Positions 34,257 through 43,316 of a stretch of DNA of 57,190 bases are shown here, piece by piece. How positions within the stretch are numbered: the stretch's first letter is position 1; the number at the start of each line of letters is the position of its first letter. This DNA comes from an uncultured Prevotellaceae bacterium (lineage in GTDB: Bacteria; Bacteroidota; Bacteroidia; Bacteroidales; Bacteroidaceae). The notes below the pieces were generated by a model. The model did not search any database. It was not told the origin of the DNA and saw nothing but the letters and a program-made list of their open reading frames with translations. The stretch lies in NCBI GenBank assembly GCA_902776545.1, contig CACYQO010000028.1, positions 1-57,190 on the forward strand, read 5' to 3'. A program made the translations under genes and the position numbers.

Positions 34257-34653
34257 AACGGCTCTTAGATGGGAAAATGAACGGCAGGCAGAGCAACAGC
34301 ATGATGCCCAGATAGCCGAACGTAGTGTTCATAAATATATAATATAATAAGGTGTCAACGAGCATCGGAACCTCAAGGATGAGCAGACGGATGAGTCCCC
34401 ACTTCCACATAGCAGGTTCCGGACGGGCGACGAGTTCATCATGGACTAACGCGAACTTGAACAAACGGAGCCCCAGGAAGGCGGCGCCCAGCGACAAGAG
34501 TTCCATGATGAAGGTAAGGATAAATTCCGACTGTTTGTCGTCGGCCAGCAGGCCGGAGGCGAGCGTGTCGGTCTCGTAGAGGACTACGATGGCGATGGAC
34601 AGTGCCAGGAACAGGAGGCAGACGACGGTCAGTTTTTGACTGATTGCTTTCAT
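34219..34653 (-). CDS. Small four-helix membrane protein, unknown
   Basis: 144 aa with about four hydrophobic spans (LTVVCLLFLALSIAIVVLY; ILTFIMELLSLGAAFLGL; LIRLLILEVPMLVDTLLYYI; TFGYLGIMLLLCLPFIFP). No signal peptide cleavage site and no recognised domain. It begins 9 nt after recR and overlaps the glycosyltransferase start, so it is an operon member. Conservation of the recR neighbourhood in Bacteroidales would be needed to propose a role. Confidence 0.75.
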   Translation of the reverse strand: MKAISQKLTVVCLLFLALSIAIVVLYETDTLASGLLADDKQSEFILTFIMELLSLGAAFLGLRLFKFALVHDELVARPEPAMWKWGLIRLLILEVPMLVDTLLYYIFMNTTFGYLGIMLLLCLPFIFPSKSRCEDETEYHNRQL

Positions 34654-34662
34654 ATCTTTTGT

Positions 34663-35280
34663 TTATTTATCTTCAAAGAGTGTACGGTTCATGATAGATC
34701 GGCCGAGGGTGACCTCGTCGGTATATTCCAGTTCGTTACCGACAGCCACGCCACGGGCAATGACGCTCACCTTGACGCCCTTAGGAGCGAGCTTACGGTA
34801 GATATAGAAATTGGTAGTGTCACCCTCCATCGTCGGACTGAGGGCGAGGATCACTTCCTGCACATTCCCCTCCTCCACACGACTGACGAGCGAGTCGACT
34901 TCAATATCGGAAGGGCCGATGCCGTCCATGGGAGAGATAATACCACCCAACACATGATAGAGTCCATGGAACTGCTGCGTATTCTCAATGGCCATCACGT
35001 CCTGGATGTTCTCGACGACGCAGACCACCGAGCCATCACGACGGGGATCTGCACAGATGGGACAAGTATCCGAGTCGCTGATGTTGTGACAGACATGACA
35101 GTACTTGACTTCCTGCTTCAGGCGGCTGACGGCCTCGGCAAACTGCTCCACCTCACCATTCTCCTGACGCAGGAGCCAGAGCACAAGGCGCAAAGCGGTC
35201 TTGCGGCCGATGCCGGGAAACTTCGCGAACTCCGCGACCGCCCGTTCTAACAGTTTTGAGGGATATTGTTGTTGTAACAT
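34663..35280 (-). CDS. recR: Recombination mediator RecR
   Basis: 205 aa. Helix-hairpin-helix [19 protein letters not shown]4 zinc finger [17 protein letters not shown], Toprim motif [15 protein letters not shown] and the C-terminal [13 protein letters not shown] / [14 protein letters not shown]. RecR with RecO (and RecF) loads RecA on SSB-coated DNA. It heads a minus-strand set with the membrane protein, glycosyltransferase and GNAT; the ABC-F gene ends 14 nt upstream, so all may be one transcript. Confidence 0.96.
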   Translation of the reverse strand: MLQQQYPSKLLERAVAEFAKFPGIGRKTALRLVLWLLRQENGEVEQFAEAVSRLKQEVKYCHVCHNISDSDTCPICADPRRDGSVVCVVENIQDVMAIENTQQFHGLYHVLGGIISPMDGIGPSDIEVDSLVSRVEEGNVQEVILALSPTMEGDTTNFYIYRKLAPKGVKVSVIARGVAVGNELEYTDEVTLGRSIMNRTLFEDK

Positions 35281-35294
35281 CTTAAACTTTGAAC

Positions 35295-37145
35295 TTATAT
35301 TTCACTGAGCTCCAACCAACGGAGGGACTTCTCGTCGAGCTCATCATTGAGGAGAGGCAGCCGCTTACTCATCGTGGTGATCTCTTCCACTGAGGTCGTA
35401 CCGCCACAGAGAGCTTCTTCTATGCGTTTCTTTTCAGCTTCAAGGGCTGCGATGTCAAGTTCTAACTGCTCAAACTCGCGCTTCTCCTTGTAAGAAAGCT
35501 TACGCTTCGAGGAAGGAGGAACGAGGAAGGAGGAAGGAGATGTGTCTGAGAGAACCTTTTCTGAGGAACGGGATTTGCCTGAGGCAGGAGTATTCTCCTT
35601 CCTCGTTCCTCCTTCCTCATTCCTCGAAAACCATCGGTACTGCGTATAATTCCCGGGGAAATCTTTAATCACACCGTCGCCCTTGAATATCAACAAGTGG
35701 TCAACCACCTTATCCATAAAGTAACGGTCGTGGCTGACGACGATGACGCACCCAGGGAAATCCTGCAGATACTCCTCCAGAATCTGAAGGGTGACGATAT
35801 CGAGATCATTGGTCGGCTCGTCAAGCACGAGGAAGTTCGGGTTCTTCATCAGCACGGTGCAGAGGTAGAGTTTCCGCCGTTCGCCGCCACTGAGCTTATA
35901 GACGTAGTTGTGCTGCTGTTCGGGTGTAAAGAGGAAATGCTGCAGGAACTGTGAGGCGGTCAGATGTTTTCCGCCACCCATGTCGATATATTCGGCGATG
36001 TCCTTCACCACGTCGATCACCTTCATCTGCTCGTCGAACTGCAGTCCCTCCTGAGAGAAATAGCCGAAGCGTACGGTATCACCGATGTCGAAGCGTCCGC
36101 TGTCTGGAGGCACCTGGCCAAGCAACAACTTAATAAATGTGCTCTTGCCCGTACCGTTGTTGCCCACGATGCCCATCTTCTCGAAGCGGGAGAAGTTGTA
36201 GTAGAAGTCCTTCAGGATAATTTTGGTATTCTCCTTCCTCATTCCTCCTTCCTCGTTCCTCGAAACATACGCCTTCGACACATACTGGCACTCGAAGATC
36301 TTCGAACCGATATAGACATTGCGCGACTTCAGACGGATCTGCCGTTCTTCGATGCGTTGCTTGGCCACCTTCTCCAGTTCATAGAATGCCTCTTCACGGT
36401 AGCGAGCCTTATGGCCGCGGGCCTGCGGCATACGCCGCATCCACTCCAGCTCTGTGCGGTAGAGGTTGTTGGCACGGGCGATCTCTGCCCTGCGGTTGTC
36501 GATACGCTCCTGACGCTTTTCGAGGTAGTAACTGTAATTGCCCCGATAGGTATAGATGGTCTGGTCGTCGAGTTCGAGGATGACAGAGCAGACACGGTCG
36601 AGGAAGAACCGGTCGTGGGTGACCATCAGCAGCGTCTTATTGCCACGGCTGAGGAAGCCCTCCAGCCACTCGATCATCTCAAGGTCGAGGTGGTTCGTCG
36701 GCTCGTCAAGGATCAGCAGGTCTGGCTCGGTGATGAGTACGTTGGCCAGTGCCACGCGCTTCTGTTGTCCTCCGGAGAGCTGACCCATCGGCTGCTGCAG
36801 GTCGCGGATCTTCAGCTGGGTAAGAATCTGCTTGGCTTTCAACACCTTCTCCTCATCTCCCTGATGATTAAAACAGGCATCGAGGACACTCTCGGCGGGA
36901 TCAATGACGGGCGACTGTTCGAGCATACCCACCCGCAGGTCACGACGGAAGATGATGTCTCCCGAGTCGTAACCTTCCACACCTGAGAGGATGGAAAGCA
37001 GCGTCGACTTACCCGTACCATTCTTCGCAATCAGTCCCACCTTCTGCCCTTCGGCGATGGAGAAGCTAATGTCGCGGAACAATACCAACGAGCCGAACGA
37101 CTTCGTCAGTTGCTGCACATCTAAGTATGGAGTGTCCTTTGCCAT
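35295..37145 (-). CDS. ABC-F ATPase, Uup-like
   Basis: 616 aa, two ABC domains in tandem and no membrane segment. Walker [18 protein letters not shown] and [17 protein letters not shown]; signatures [15 protein letters not shown] and [14 protein letters not shown]; Walker [16 protein letters not shown] and [15 protein letters not shown]. The linker [12 protein letters not shown] and the C-terminal coiled coil ([20 protein letters not shown]) fit the Uup branch, which acts on ribosomes or DNA. ATG 37145 ([10 protein letters not shown]) was chosen over a TTG five codons upstream. Three GAGGAAG-type heptamer blocks are in frame; two encode near-identical peptides ([13 protein letters not shown] and [13 protein letters not shown]). 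Confidence 0.92.
   Translation of the reverse strand: MAKDTPYLDVQQLTKSFGSLVLFRDISFSIAEGQKVGLIAKNGTGKSTLLSILSGVEGYDSGDIIFRRDLRVGMLEQSPVIDPAESVLDACFNHQGDEEKVLKAKQILTQLKIRDLQQPMGQLSGGQQKRVALANVLITEPDLLILDEPTNHLDLEMIEWLEGFLSRGNKTLLMVTHDRFFLDRVCSVILELDDQTIYTYRGNYSYYLEKRQERIDNRRAEIARANNLYRTELEWMRRMPQARGHKARYREEAFYELEKVAKQRIEERQIRLKSRNVYIGSKIFECQYVSKAYVSRNEEGGMRKENTKIILKDFYYNFSRFEKMGIVGNNGTGKSTFIKLLLGQVPPDSGRFDIGDTVRFGYFSQEGLQFDEQMKVIDVVKDIAEYIDMGGGKHLTASQFLQHFLFTPEQQHNYVYKLSGGERRKLYLCTVLMKNPNFLVLDEPTNDLDIVTLQILEEYLQDFPGCVIVVSHDRYFMDKVVDHLLIFKGDGVIKDFPGNYTQYRWFSRNEEGGTRKENTPASGKSRSSEKVLSDTSPSSFLVPPSSKRKLSYKEKREFEQLELDIAALEAEKKRIEEALCGGTTSVEEITTMSKRLPLLNDELDEKSLRWLELSEI
35509..35536. repeat. Heptanucleotide block GAGGAAG x4 inside the ABC-F gene
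   Basis: GAGGAAG, GAGGAAC, GAGGAAG, GAGGAAG on the plus strand, inverted relative to the block at 35598-35625. Confidence 0.88.
35598..35625. repeat. Heptanucleotide block (GAGGAAY) x4, inverse orientation, inside the ABC-F gene
   Basis: Reads as four GAGGAAN units on the minus (coding) strand and encodes [13 protein letters not shown]. It pairs with 35509-35536 as an inverted repeat. Confidence 0.88.
36234..36261. repeat. Heptanucleotide block (GAGGAAY) x4 inside the ABC-F gene, second site
   Basis: Same orientation and nearly the same sequence and flanks as 35598-35625; encodes [13 protein letters not shown] just before the second ABC domain. Confidence 0.88.
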
Positions 37146-37157
37146 ATTTCTTTTTTT

Positions 37158-37215
37158 CAACGGACTACACGACTTAAGGACTTTTTACTGCTGAATGAAT
37201 CAGTCCTGTAGTCCG
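37158..37215. repeat. 17-bp inverted repeat between ysxC and the ABC-F gene
   Basis: CAACGGACTACACGACT and AGTCCTGTAGTCCGTTG match at 16 of 17 positions around a loop of about 25 nt. On the transcribed minus strand it is followed by A, not T, so it is not a standard terminator. Confidence 0.7.
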
Positions 37216-37227
37216 TTGCTAAATTAT

Positions 37228-37824
37228 TCATAATCCTTTATTAATCTGTTCAATGTAATCCAGTACCTCGTCGCGGCCTTGGCGTTTCTCAGCCGAGGTG
37301 ACGAAAATGGGCGGCAGCTCCTCCCACGTCTCCAGAAGCACCTTCTTATAGTCCTCGACGCTCTGGCGTGCCTTGGCGGCAGACAGTTTGTCGGCCTTGG
37401 TAAAGACGATGGCGAAAGGTACGCTGCTGTCACCCAGCCACTGGATGAACTCCAGATCAATCTTCTGGGGTTCGAGACGGATATCGATGAGCAGGAACAC
37501 GTTCACCAGCTGTTCGCGCTGGAGAATGTAGCCACTGATCATCTGTTCGAGTTTAGCCACCTCCTTCTTCGAGCGTTTCGCGAAGCCGTAGCCGGGCAGG
37601 TCGACCAGATACCACTCATTATTAATAATAAAATGGTTGATGAGCAACGTCTTTCCCGGCGTGGCCGATGTCTTAGCCAGCTTCTTGTTGTTCGTGAGCA
37701 TATTGATCAGACTCGACTTGCCCACGTTCGACCTGCCGATGAAGGCATACTCGGGTTTATTGTCCTTCGGACACATCGACTCCATCGGGGCACTCAGGGT
37801 GAATTCTGCTTTCTTAATTTCCAT
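37228..37824 (-). CDS. ysxC: Ribosome biogenesis GTPase YsxC/EngB
   Basis: 198 aa. G1 [17 protein letters not shown]2-region [14 protein letters not shown]3 [16 protein letters not shown]4 [11 protein letters not shown]5 region [10 protein letters not shown]. It takes part in late 50S assembly. ATG 37824 ([12 protein letters not shown]) is the likely start; another ATG lies one codon upstream. The promoter -7 (TACCTTTG) lies at 37851-37844, so the leader is short. Divergent from rho. Confidence 0.95.
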   Translation of the reverse strand: MEIKKAEFTLSAPMESMCPKDNKPEYAFIGRSNVGKSSLINMLTNNKKLAKTSATPGKTLLINHFIINNEWYLVDLPGYGFAKRSKKEVAKLEQMISGYILQREQLVNVFLLIDIRLEPQKIDLEFIQWLGDSSVPFAIVFTKADKLSAAKARQSVEDYKKVLLETWEELPPIFVTSAEKRQGRDEVLDYIEQINKGL

Positions 37825-37843
37825 CATTCATCATTTTTGGGTG

Positions 37844-37851
37844 CAAAGGTA
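37844..37851 (-). promoter_or_regulatory. -7 box of ysxC
   Basis: The minus strand reads TACCTTTG followed by CACCC, about 20 nt before the start codon. Confidence 0.6.
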
Positions 37852-37870
37852 CGAAAAAAAATGGGAAAAG

Positions 37871-37902
37871 TTTGGAGATTTAAGAAATAATGCGTAACTT
37901 TG
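37871..37902 (+). promoter_or_regulatory. Promoter of rho
   Basis: -33 TTTG at 37871-37874, 20-bp spacer, -7 TAACTTTG at 37895-37902. The leader to ATG 37990 is about 80 nt. Confidence 0.75.
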
Positions 37903-37989
37903 CACCGTTTTTCAGAATTGTGCTGACGTCCGTCGAGCACTTTCCTAATCTCAAACTTAAATTCCAAATTAGAATTTATTGCATATATT

Positions 37990-38100
37990 ATGTATACAAA
38001 AGAAGAATTAGAATCAATGGAGATACCCGAATTGGAGCGCTGCTTCCGGAGAGCCTGCCAAACGGAAACGCACACGCATCGCCAAGAAGGACACCAGTAA
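37990..38100 (+). other. rho: 5' fragment of rho, out of frame with the main part
   Basis: ATG 37990 starts [17 protein letters not shown], the expected Bacteroidales Rho N-terminus, but the frame then diverges (CFRRACQ) and stops at 38098-38100. The other frame carries the expected [15 protein letters not shown] just downstream. The join near 38035-38042 therefore looks like a deletion whose length is not a multiple of three. Confidence 0.75.
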
Positions 38101-38110
38101 GGTCTATACG

Positions 38111-39814
38111 GTGAAAGGCCAGGAAGGCGAGAACCTCGACAGCAAGAGCAACCGCAGAAAGCCGAAGGAGGCTCCCTCTCTGTTCAGCGACCTGCCTATC
38201 CAGCCCGCCAACGAAGAGCCTGCAGAGGAGGCCGCTCCCACAGAAGAGGCTCCCAAGAAACGTGGACGTAAGTCGAAGGCAGAGAAAGAGGCCGAAGAGG
38301 CTGCCGCCCGTGCTGCACAAGAGGCCGCCGAAGCCGAACAGGCGCAGGAGATCGTGCCCGAAGAGGGTTTCATACCCGAGGCTGCAGACTTCATTCCCGA
38401 GGCTACCGACTTCGCTCCCGAGGAGGATGCCGACACCGCCGACGCTATCGAGAAACTGCGTGAGAAGATGGCCAACCGCCGCGAAGACCCCTCTACCGAC
38501 GAGGTCGACGCCGAAGGTGTATGGATGGGTGATCCCGGTGACGGTACCGACTTCATCCCCATTATCGACATCCCCATCGAGGACAATGCAGCCATCCCCA
38601 CCCTCGATATGTTCGACCGTCCCACCGGCCATCAGGGGCAGGAGGCAGAGCCCGTCTTTAATGCCCGGGAGGCAAGCAGTCCGAAGTTCGATTTCGAGGA
38701 GATCATCACCGCCAACGGCGTGCTGGAGTGCCTCACCGACGGCTACGGCTTCCTCCGCAGCTCGGACTACAACTACCTCTCGTCGCCCGACGATGTGTAT
38801 GTGTCGCCCCAGCAGATTAAGAAATACAGTCTGAAGACCGGCGACGTTGTGGAGTGTACTGTCCGTCCCCCCCATGAGAATGAGAAATACTTCGCCATGT
38901 GCAGCGTGAAGTTCATCAACGGCCGTAACCCCTCCGAGGTACGTGACCGTGTGGCCTTCGAGCACCTGACACCGCTCTTCCCCGAGGAGAAGTTTACCCT
39001 CTGCGGCGACAGGGCCACGACGAACCCCAGCGTGCGTATCGTCGATCTCTTCTCGCCCATCGGTAAGGGTCAGCGTGCCCTCATCGTGGCCCAGCCCAAG
39101 ACCGGTAAGACCGTGCTGATGAAGGACATTGCCAACGCCATCGCCGCCAACCATCCCGAGGCCTATATCATGATGCTGCTCATCGACGAGCGTCCTGAGG
39201 AGGTCACCGACATGGCACGCACCGTCAACGCTGAGGTCATCGCCTCTACCTTCGACGAACCCGCCGACCGTCACGTGAAAATTGCCGGCATCGTGCTCGA
39301 AAAGGCCAAGCGCATGGTCGAGTGCGGACACGACGTGGTCATCTTCCTCGACTCCATCACCCGTCTGGCACGTGCCTACAACACCGTGTCGCCTGCCAGC
39401 GGCAAGGTGCTCACCGGTGGTGTCGATTCCAACGCCCTGCAGAAGCCCAAACGCTTCTTCGGTGCCGCCCGTAACATCGAAGGCGGCGGTTCGCTCACCA
39501 TCATCGCCACTGCACTCGTCGATACGGGTTCGAAGATGGACGAGGTGATCTTCGAGGAGTTCAAGGGTACTGGAAACTCCGAGATCCAGCTCAACCGCTC
39601 ACTCGCCAACAAGCGTATCTTCCCGGCCATCGACCTGGTGCTCTCGTCGACACGCCGCGACGATCTGCTGCACGACGAGACGACGCTCAACCGTATGTGG
39701 ATCATGCGCAAGTTCATTGCCGAGATGAATCCTGTGGAGGCCATGGGTACCATCCGCGACCGTCTGGTGACCACCCACGACAACGAGGAGTTCCTCATGT
39801 CGATGAACGGTTAA
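38111..39814 (+). CDS. rho: Transcription termination factor Rho (main part; start uncertain)
   Basis: 567 aa from GTG 38111, the first start-like codon in frame. Order: Lys-rich start, a long acidic Ala/Glu/Pro-rich insert typical of Bacteroidota Rho ([19 protein letters not shown], about residues 55-75), the cold-shock RNA-binding domain ([19 protein letters not shown]), and the hexameric ATPase: Walker [51 protein letters not shown] and the Q/R-loop segment [15 protein letters not shown]. The first residues of the normal protein are out of frame (37990-38100). Rho is normally essential, so this is either a sequence error, an internal start, or a tolerated N-terminal loss. Confidence 0.93.
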   Translation: MKGQEGENLDSKSNRRKPKEAPSLFSDLPIQPANEEPAEEAAPTEEAPKKRGRKSKAEKEAEEAAARAAQEAAEAEQAQEIVPEEGFIPEAADFIPEATDFAPEEDADTADAIEKLREKMANRREDPSTDEVDAEGVWMGDPGDGTDFIPIIDIPIEDNAAIPTLDMFDRPTGHQGQEAEPVFNAREASSPKFDFEEIITANGVLECLTDGYGFLRSSDYNYLSSPDDVYVSPQQIKKYSLKTGDVVECTVRPPHENEKYFAMCSVKFINGRNPSEVRDRVAFEHLTPLFPEEKFTLCGDRATTNPSVRIVDLFSPIGKGQRALIVAQPKTGKTVLMKDIANAIAANHPEAYIMMLLIDERPEEVTDMARTVNAEVIASTFDEPADRHVKIAGIVLEKAKRMVECGHDVVIFLDSITRLARAYNTVSPASGKVLTGGVDSNALQKPKRFFGAARNIEGGGSLTIIATALVDTGSKMDEVIFEEFKGTGNSEIQLNRSLANKRIFPAIDLVLSSTRRDDLLHDETTLNRMWIMRKFIAEMNPVEAMGTIRDRLVTTHDNEEFLMSMNG

Positions 39815-39834
39815 GAGAAAATAAAACTAAAAAT

Positions 39835-39869
39835 AAACCGATAGGCAACCGCTTATCGGTTTTTATTTT
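39835..39869. terminator. Bidirectional terminator after rho
   Basis: AAACCGATA (39835-39843) pairs with TATCGGTTT (39854-39862) and is followed by TTATTTTT. The stop of the convergent MFS gene (39853) lies inside the hairpin. Confidence 0.85.
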
Positions 39870-41031
39870 TCATAAACCAACTGTGGGAGAACTGATAGGC
39901 GGTCAGGGCTAAGACCACGAGGAAGAGCGACGTAAACATCAGCGGCTGAGGAGCATCCTCGAAACAACCGAGTCCCAGTCCGATACCGAGGGCGATGCCA
40001 CTCTCCCACCCGAGCATAAACGTGCTCTGCGACGTGCCGCGCTTACAGTGCCGGCTCAACTTGATGAAAAAAAGCAGGAACCGCGAGCCGATCAGTCCCA
40101 TACCCAGTCCGAAAAACATCGGTGCGACATAACTCACGATTGACAGCGTACTGCGCGTAAGCAGCATGATCAGTGCCGCCCCGAGGAGGATCAGTCCTGT
40201 GACCACCTCACTCTTCAGCTCTGCATCACGGAACACAAACCGCCAGCACAACAGCGCCCCCAAGAATCCGCACATCATCATCGAATAGAAGCGTACCGGC
40301 AACTGCATCGACAGCAACAGGCCGAACGCCACAGTGACCAGCAGCAGGTTCAAGAACAAGACTGTTCCATGAGGCAGGAAGAAGCGGTCGAGACAGAAGA
40401 ACGACACATCATCTTCAGGCGTGCGGAAAGGGAATTTCACCATCAGCACCAGCACCAGACTGACCACCGCACAGCCCGTAGCAGCGAGAAATACAACCGA
40501 ATGGTCGGTATAGCGCAGCAACAGCAGTCCAGCCAATGGTCCTAAGGCTAAGGCGATACGCCCGAACCAACCCGTGGCGAAGTTCGCCTCCGTGCGCTGG
40601 AAACTCTCACAGGTATCGATGATCAGCGTACTGCACAGCACCATCTGCGAGATGCCGAAGGCCGCTCCCATCGCAAAGCGCAACAGGACCAGCACCGGAA
40701 ACTCCACAAACTGATAGCGCAGGCTGTCGAGGTAATACAATAGCGCCAGCAGGATTGCCACAGACGCGATTGCCACGACACAAACGATATTACGACGATA
40801 ACGCTCAATCAAGTAGCTCACGAAGGCACCCAGGGCAAACAATCCTGCCCCGAAGGCACCCATCACGATACCAGCCTCCACCCCACTCAGATTCTGGTCG
40901 CCGACCAGCCATACGGGCATCGTCGGCAAAAGCATATAGACCGACATCGACAGCAGGAACTCTGAGATGGCCAGCAACCAGAATTCATACTGCCAAAGAC
41001 GGATATGTACGGAAGTATTCTGAGCGTTCAT
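39853..41031 (-). CDS. Major facilitator superfamily transporter
   Basis: 392 aa with about twelve hydrophobic segments, for example FWLLAISEFLLSMSVYMLL, GIVMGAFGAGLFALGAFVSY and FFGLGMGLIGSRFLLFF. The GAFGAGLFALGAFVSYLIER stretch matches the loop 2-3 region of MFS drug or metabolite exporters. Substrate unknown. Stop inside the rho terminator hairpin. The HAD gene lies 16 nt upstream on the same strand, so the two are probably an operon. Confidence 0.85.
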   Translation of the reverse strand: MNAQNTSVHIRLWQYEFWLLAISEFLLSMSVYMLLPTMPVWLVGDQNLSGVEAGIVMGAFGAGLFALGAFVSYLIERYRRNIVCVVAIASVAILLALLYYLDSLRYQFVEFPVLVLLRFAMGAAFGISQMVLCSTLIIDTCESFQRTEANFATGWFGRIALALGPLAGLLLLRYTDHSVVFLAATGCAVVSLVLVLMVKFPFRTPEDDVSFFCLDRFFLPHGTVLFLNLLLVTVAFGLLLSMQLPVRFYSMMMCGFLGALLCWRFVFRDAELKSEVVTGLILLGAALIMLLTRSTLSIVSYVAPMFFGLGMGLIGSRFLLFFIKLSRHCKRGTSQSTFMLGWESGIALGIGLGLGCFEDAPQPLMFTSLFLVVLALTAYQFSHSWFMKNKNR

Positions 41032-41047
41032 ACTACATCTTTAATCC

Positions 41048-41704
41048 CTATTTCGCCCGAGACAACAGCGTCTGCAGACGTTCGAAAGTCAGCCCTTCAT
41101 AGTTTTTCAGTTGAATATCCGACAGCGGACGGATGGCTTCCTCGGCGTTCGTCGTAGCCAGTCCGACCACCGCCATGTTTGCCGCACGACCGGCACGGAG
41201 TCCATTGAAGCTATCCTCGAAAACAATGCATTCATTACTCTGAGCCTCAATCCGTTGCGCCGCCTTCAGATAACAGTCTGGATCAGGCTTGCTACGGTCG
41301 AAATCCTCCGATGTCAGAATGGCATCGAAGAGTGCTTTGAATCCCGGCTGATAGCGATAGACACTTTCCATCTTGGGAATGTTCGAACTGGTCACCACCG
41401 CCGTCCTGACACCATGGCTGCGGAGCATGGCGACGAGGGCCTCGAAGCCCTCGATATACTCGTAGCGCATCTGCTGCTCGTAGTCGTTCAGCCGGCTGGT
41501 GATGCTCTCCTGCTCAGCCAGCAACGGGCCCGAAAACCAGCGGTCGTAGATCTGCGTCAGTGTCTGACCTTTGATCTCATGCTCCAGCCCCGGATGCTCC
41601 GGATGGTACTGACGGCAGATGCCGCCCCAAAACACAGAATACTGCGGCTCGGTGTCGAACACCACGCCGTCGAGGTCAAAAAGAGCTGCCTTGAATTTAT
41701 TCAT
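41048..41704 (-). CDS. HAD-family phosphatase/phosphomutase (beta-PGM-like)
   Basis: 218 aa, HAD subfamily IA. Motif I FDLDGVVFDTEP (nucleophile Asp and +2 Asp), motif II VVTSSNIPK, motif III SKPDPDCYLKAAQRI, motif IV CIVFEDSFNGLRAG. The helical cap lies between residues 15 and 80. The DGVxFDTEP form fits sugar-phosphate phosphatases or beta-phosphoglucomutase-like enzymes. It leads the operon with the MFS gene; -7 TACCTTTG at 41738-41731. Confidence 0.9.
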   Translation of the reverse strand: MNKFKAALFDLDGVVFDTEPQYSVFWGGICRQYHPEHPGLEHEIKGQTLTQIYDRWFSGPLLAEQESITSRLNDYEQQMRYEYIEGFEALVAMLRSHGVRTAVVTSSNIPKMESVYRYQPGFKALFDAILTSEDFDRSKPDPDCYLKAAQRIEAQSNECIVFEDSFNGLRAGRAANMAVVGLATTNAEEAIRPLSDIQLKNYEGLTFERLQTLLSRAK

Positions 41705-41730
41705 TGACGATTTCCTTTCAAATTTGGGTG

Positions 41731-41738
41731 CAAAGGTA
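41731..41738 (-). promoter_or_regulatory. -7 box of the HAD-MFS operon
   Basis: The minus strand reads TACCTTTG followed by CACCC, about 25 nt before the HAD start. Confidence 0.6.
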
Positions 41739-41756
41739 CTGATTTTCTGCGAGAAA

Positions 41757-41788
41757 TTTGTTCATTTCCGAAATTAAGTGTATTTTTG
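41757..41788 (+). promoter_or_regulatory. Promoter of the DUF3298 lipoprotein - rsmG operon
   Basis: -33 TTTG at 41757-41760, 20-bp spacer, -7 TATTTTTG at 41781-41788. Confidence 0.72.
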
Positions 41789-41806
41789 CACTTGATTTCA
41801 TGATTT

Positions 41807-42598
41807 ATGTATATGCGACTATTATTCTCTTCAGTACTTGCCCTGCTGCTCTGTGCCTGCAGCGAGGAATCTGAGACGATCACTTTCGAGACCGTCACTG
41901 CCGACAAAACCGTAGCCCTCACTGCCGACAGTCTCTCGCCGACATGCAGCGTGAACATCCGACTCGAACAAGCCACCCCCAGTAGCGGCAGAGCCGGAGA
42001 GATCATCAATGCCACCGTCACCGAACGGCTGCTGGACCGTAACGACGACAACATGCAGAAGTCCGCCGAGGCCTATGTCGACGAATACACCAGCAACTAC
42101 CTGCGGACGCTACTGCCCCTCTATAACCAGGACAGTGACGACATACACAAACAGGCATGGTATCACTACCACTACATCATCAACAGCCACACGCAGGCGG
42201 GCAGCAAGGGAACGCTGGTCTATCTGGCCGACCTCAACTACCGTGAAGGCGGCAACCACGCCATCAACCAGCAGGTCATCATGAACTTTGAAGCCAAGAC
42301 CGGCCGGCTGCTGAACATCAGGGACGTTTTCATCGAAGGCTTCGAAGAACAGCTGAAACCCATTCTGCTGAAAGCCCTTCAGGAGAAGACCGGCCTCGCC
42401 ACCATGAAGGCGCTCCACGACAACGGCTACTTGAACAACTCCGACATCTACGTGCCCGAGAACTTCATCCTCGGCAGCGATGCCATCACCTTCGTCTTTA
42501 ACCCCGACGAGATTGCTCCCTACACCGTCGGCAGTATCGAGCTGACCATCGCCTATGCGGCCGTAGACAGGATTCTCAGTTCCATGTTTGAGTATTGA
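41807..42598 (+). CDS. DUF3298/RsiV-like lipoprotein
   Basis: 263 aa. Lipoprotein signal MYMRLLFSSVLALLLCACS with lipobox LLCAC. The body matches the DUF4163-DUF3298 layout (PdaC/RsiV-like): NYLRTLLPLYN, YHYHYIINSHTQAGSKGTLV, NHAINQQVIMNFEAKTGRLL, DVFIEGFEEQLKPILLKAL and the closing IAPYTVGSIELTIAYAAV. Such domains bind peptidoglycan-related ligands or lysozyme in other phyla; the role here is unknown. Its stop lies in the first heptamer of the block before rsmG. Confidence 0.82.
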   Translation: MYMRLLFSSVLALLLCACSEESETITFETVTADKTVALTADSLSPTCSVNIRLEQATPSSGRAGEIINATVTERLLDRNDDNMQKSAEAYVDEYTSNYLRTLLPLYNQDSDDIHKQAWYHYHYIINSHTQAGSKGTLVYLADLNYREGGNHAINQQVIMNFEAKTGRLLNIRDVFIEGFEEQLKPILLKALQEKTGLATMKALHDNGYLNNSDIYVPENFILGSDAITFVFNPDEIAPYTVGSIELTIAYAAVDRILSSMFEY

Positions 42599-42616
42599 CT
42601 TTGAACTTTGCGCTTT
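42596..42616 (+). repeat. Heptanucleotide block GAACTTT-like x3 at a gene junction
   Basis: TGACTTT, GAACTTT, GCGCTTT followed by ATG. The first unit holds the stop codon of the DUF3298 gene. Confidence 0.85.
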
Positions 42617-42621
42617 ATGAT

Positions 42622-43284
42622 ATGATGAAAGCAGAGATTATACTGAAATATTTTCCGGAGCTGACGGAGCGGCAGAAGGAGCAGTTCGAGGCCCTCGACG
42701 CCCTCTACCACGACTGGAACGCGAAGATCAACGTCATCTCCCGCAAGGACATCGACCAGCTCTACGAGCACCATGTGCTCCACTCGCTGGCCATCGCCAA
42801 GACAATCCGTTTCCGTCCCGGCACGCGCATCCTCGACTTCGGCACCGGCGGCGGATTCCCCGGCATCCCCCTGGCCATCCTCTTCCCCGACTGCGAGTTC
42901 AAGCTCATCGACGGCACGGGCAAGAAGATCCGCGTGGCACAGGAGGTAGCTCAGGCCATAGGCCTCACCAACTGCCACCCCGAACACCTGCGAGGCGAGG
43001 ACGAACGCGGACAGTACCACTTCGTCGTCAGCCGCGCTGTCATGCCCCTGCCCGACCTCGTAAAAATCGTGCGCAAGAACATTGCCAAACCCCAGCTCCG
43101 CTCGGCTTTGCCGCTTGGCTCCGCCAAGAACGCCCTGCCCAACGGCATCTTCTGCCTCAAGGGCGGCGACCTACAAGCCGAGACGCAGCCTTTCCGCAAC
43201 ATCGTGGAGACCACCGACATCAGCACCTTCTTCGCCGAAGACTGGTTCCGCGAAAAATACGTCATCTACCTTCCCATCAATTGA
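42622..43284 (+). CDS. rsmG: 16S rRNA m7G527 methyltransferase RsmG (GidB)
   Basis: 220 aa. N-terminal YFPELTERQKEQFEALDALY and WNAKINVISRKDIDQLYEHH, SAM motif ILDFGTGGGFPGIPLAILFP, KLIDGTGKKIRVAQE, FVVSRAVMPLPDL, and NGIFCLKGGDL. Methylates G527 of 16S rRNA. The start is ATG 42622 or 42625, after the heptamer block; the longer open frame begins inside the upstream gene. Residues about 160-170 (RSALPLGSAKN) are encoded by a dispersed palindromic element and interrupt the normally contiguous RKNI...NALPNG segment. Confidence 0.94.
   Translation: MMKAEIILKYFPELTERQKEQFEALDALYHDWNAKINVISRKDIDQLYEHHVLHSLAIAKTIRFRPGTRILDFGTGGGFPGIPLAILFPDCEFKLIDGTGKKIRVAQEVAQAIGLTNCHPEHLRGEDERGQYHFVVSRAVMPLPDLVKIVRKNIAKPQLRSALPLGSAKNALPNGIFCLKGGDLQAETQPFRNIVETTDISTFFAEDWFREKYVIYLPIN
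43099..43131 (+). repeat. Dispersed palindromic element core inside rsmG (in frame)
   Basis: CGCTCGGCTTTGCCGCTTGG then CTCCGCCAAGAAC; 32 of 33 nt identical to the core in uvrA (22387-22419) and in the same reading frame (RSALPLGSAKN). The outer CCCCTCCT/AGGAGGGG arms are absent. Confidence 0.9.
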
Positions 43285-43316
43285 CTTTGAACTTTGAACT
43301 TTGAACATTGAACTTT
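43282..43316 (+). repeat. Heptanucleotide block GAACTTT x5 at the rsmG/MBL junction
   Basis: TGACTTT, GAACTTT, GAACTTT, GAACATT, GAACTTT, then ATG 43317. The first unit carries the rsmG stop. Confidence 0.9.

Noticed and set aside
37988-39331. 447-aa minus-strand open frame
   Set aside because: Shadow of rho; composition is low complexity and the plus strand encodes all Rho ATPase motifs.
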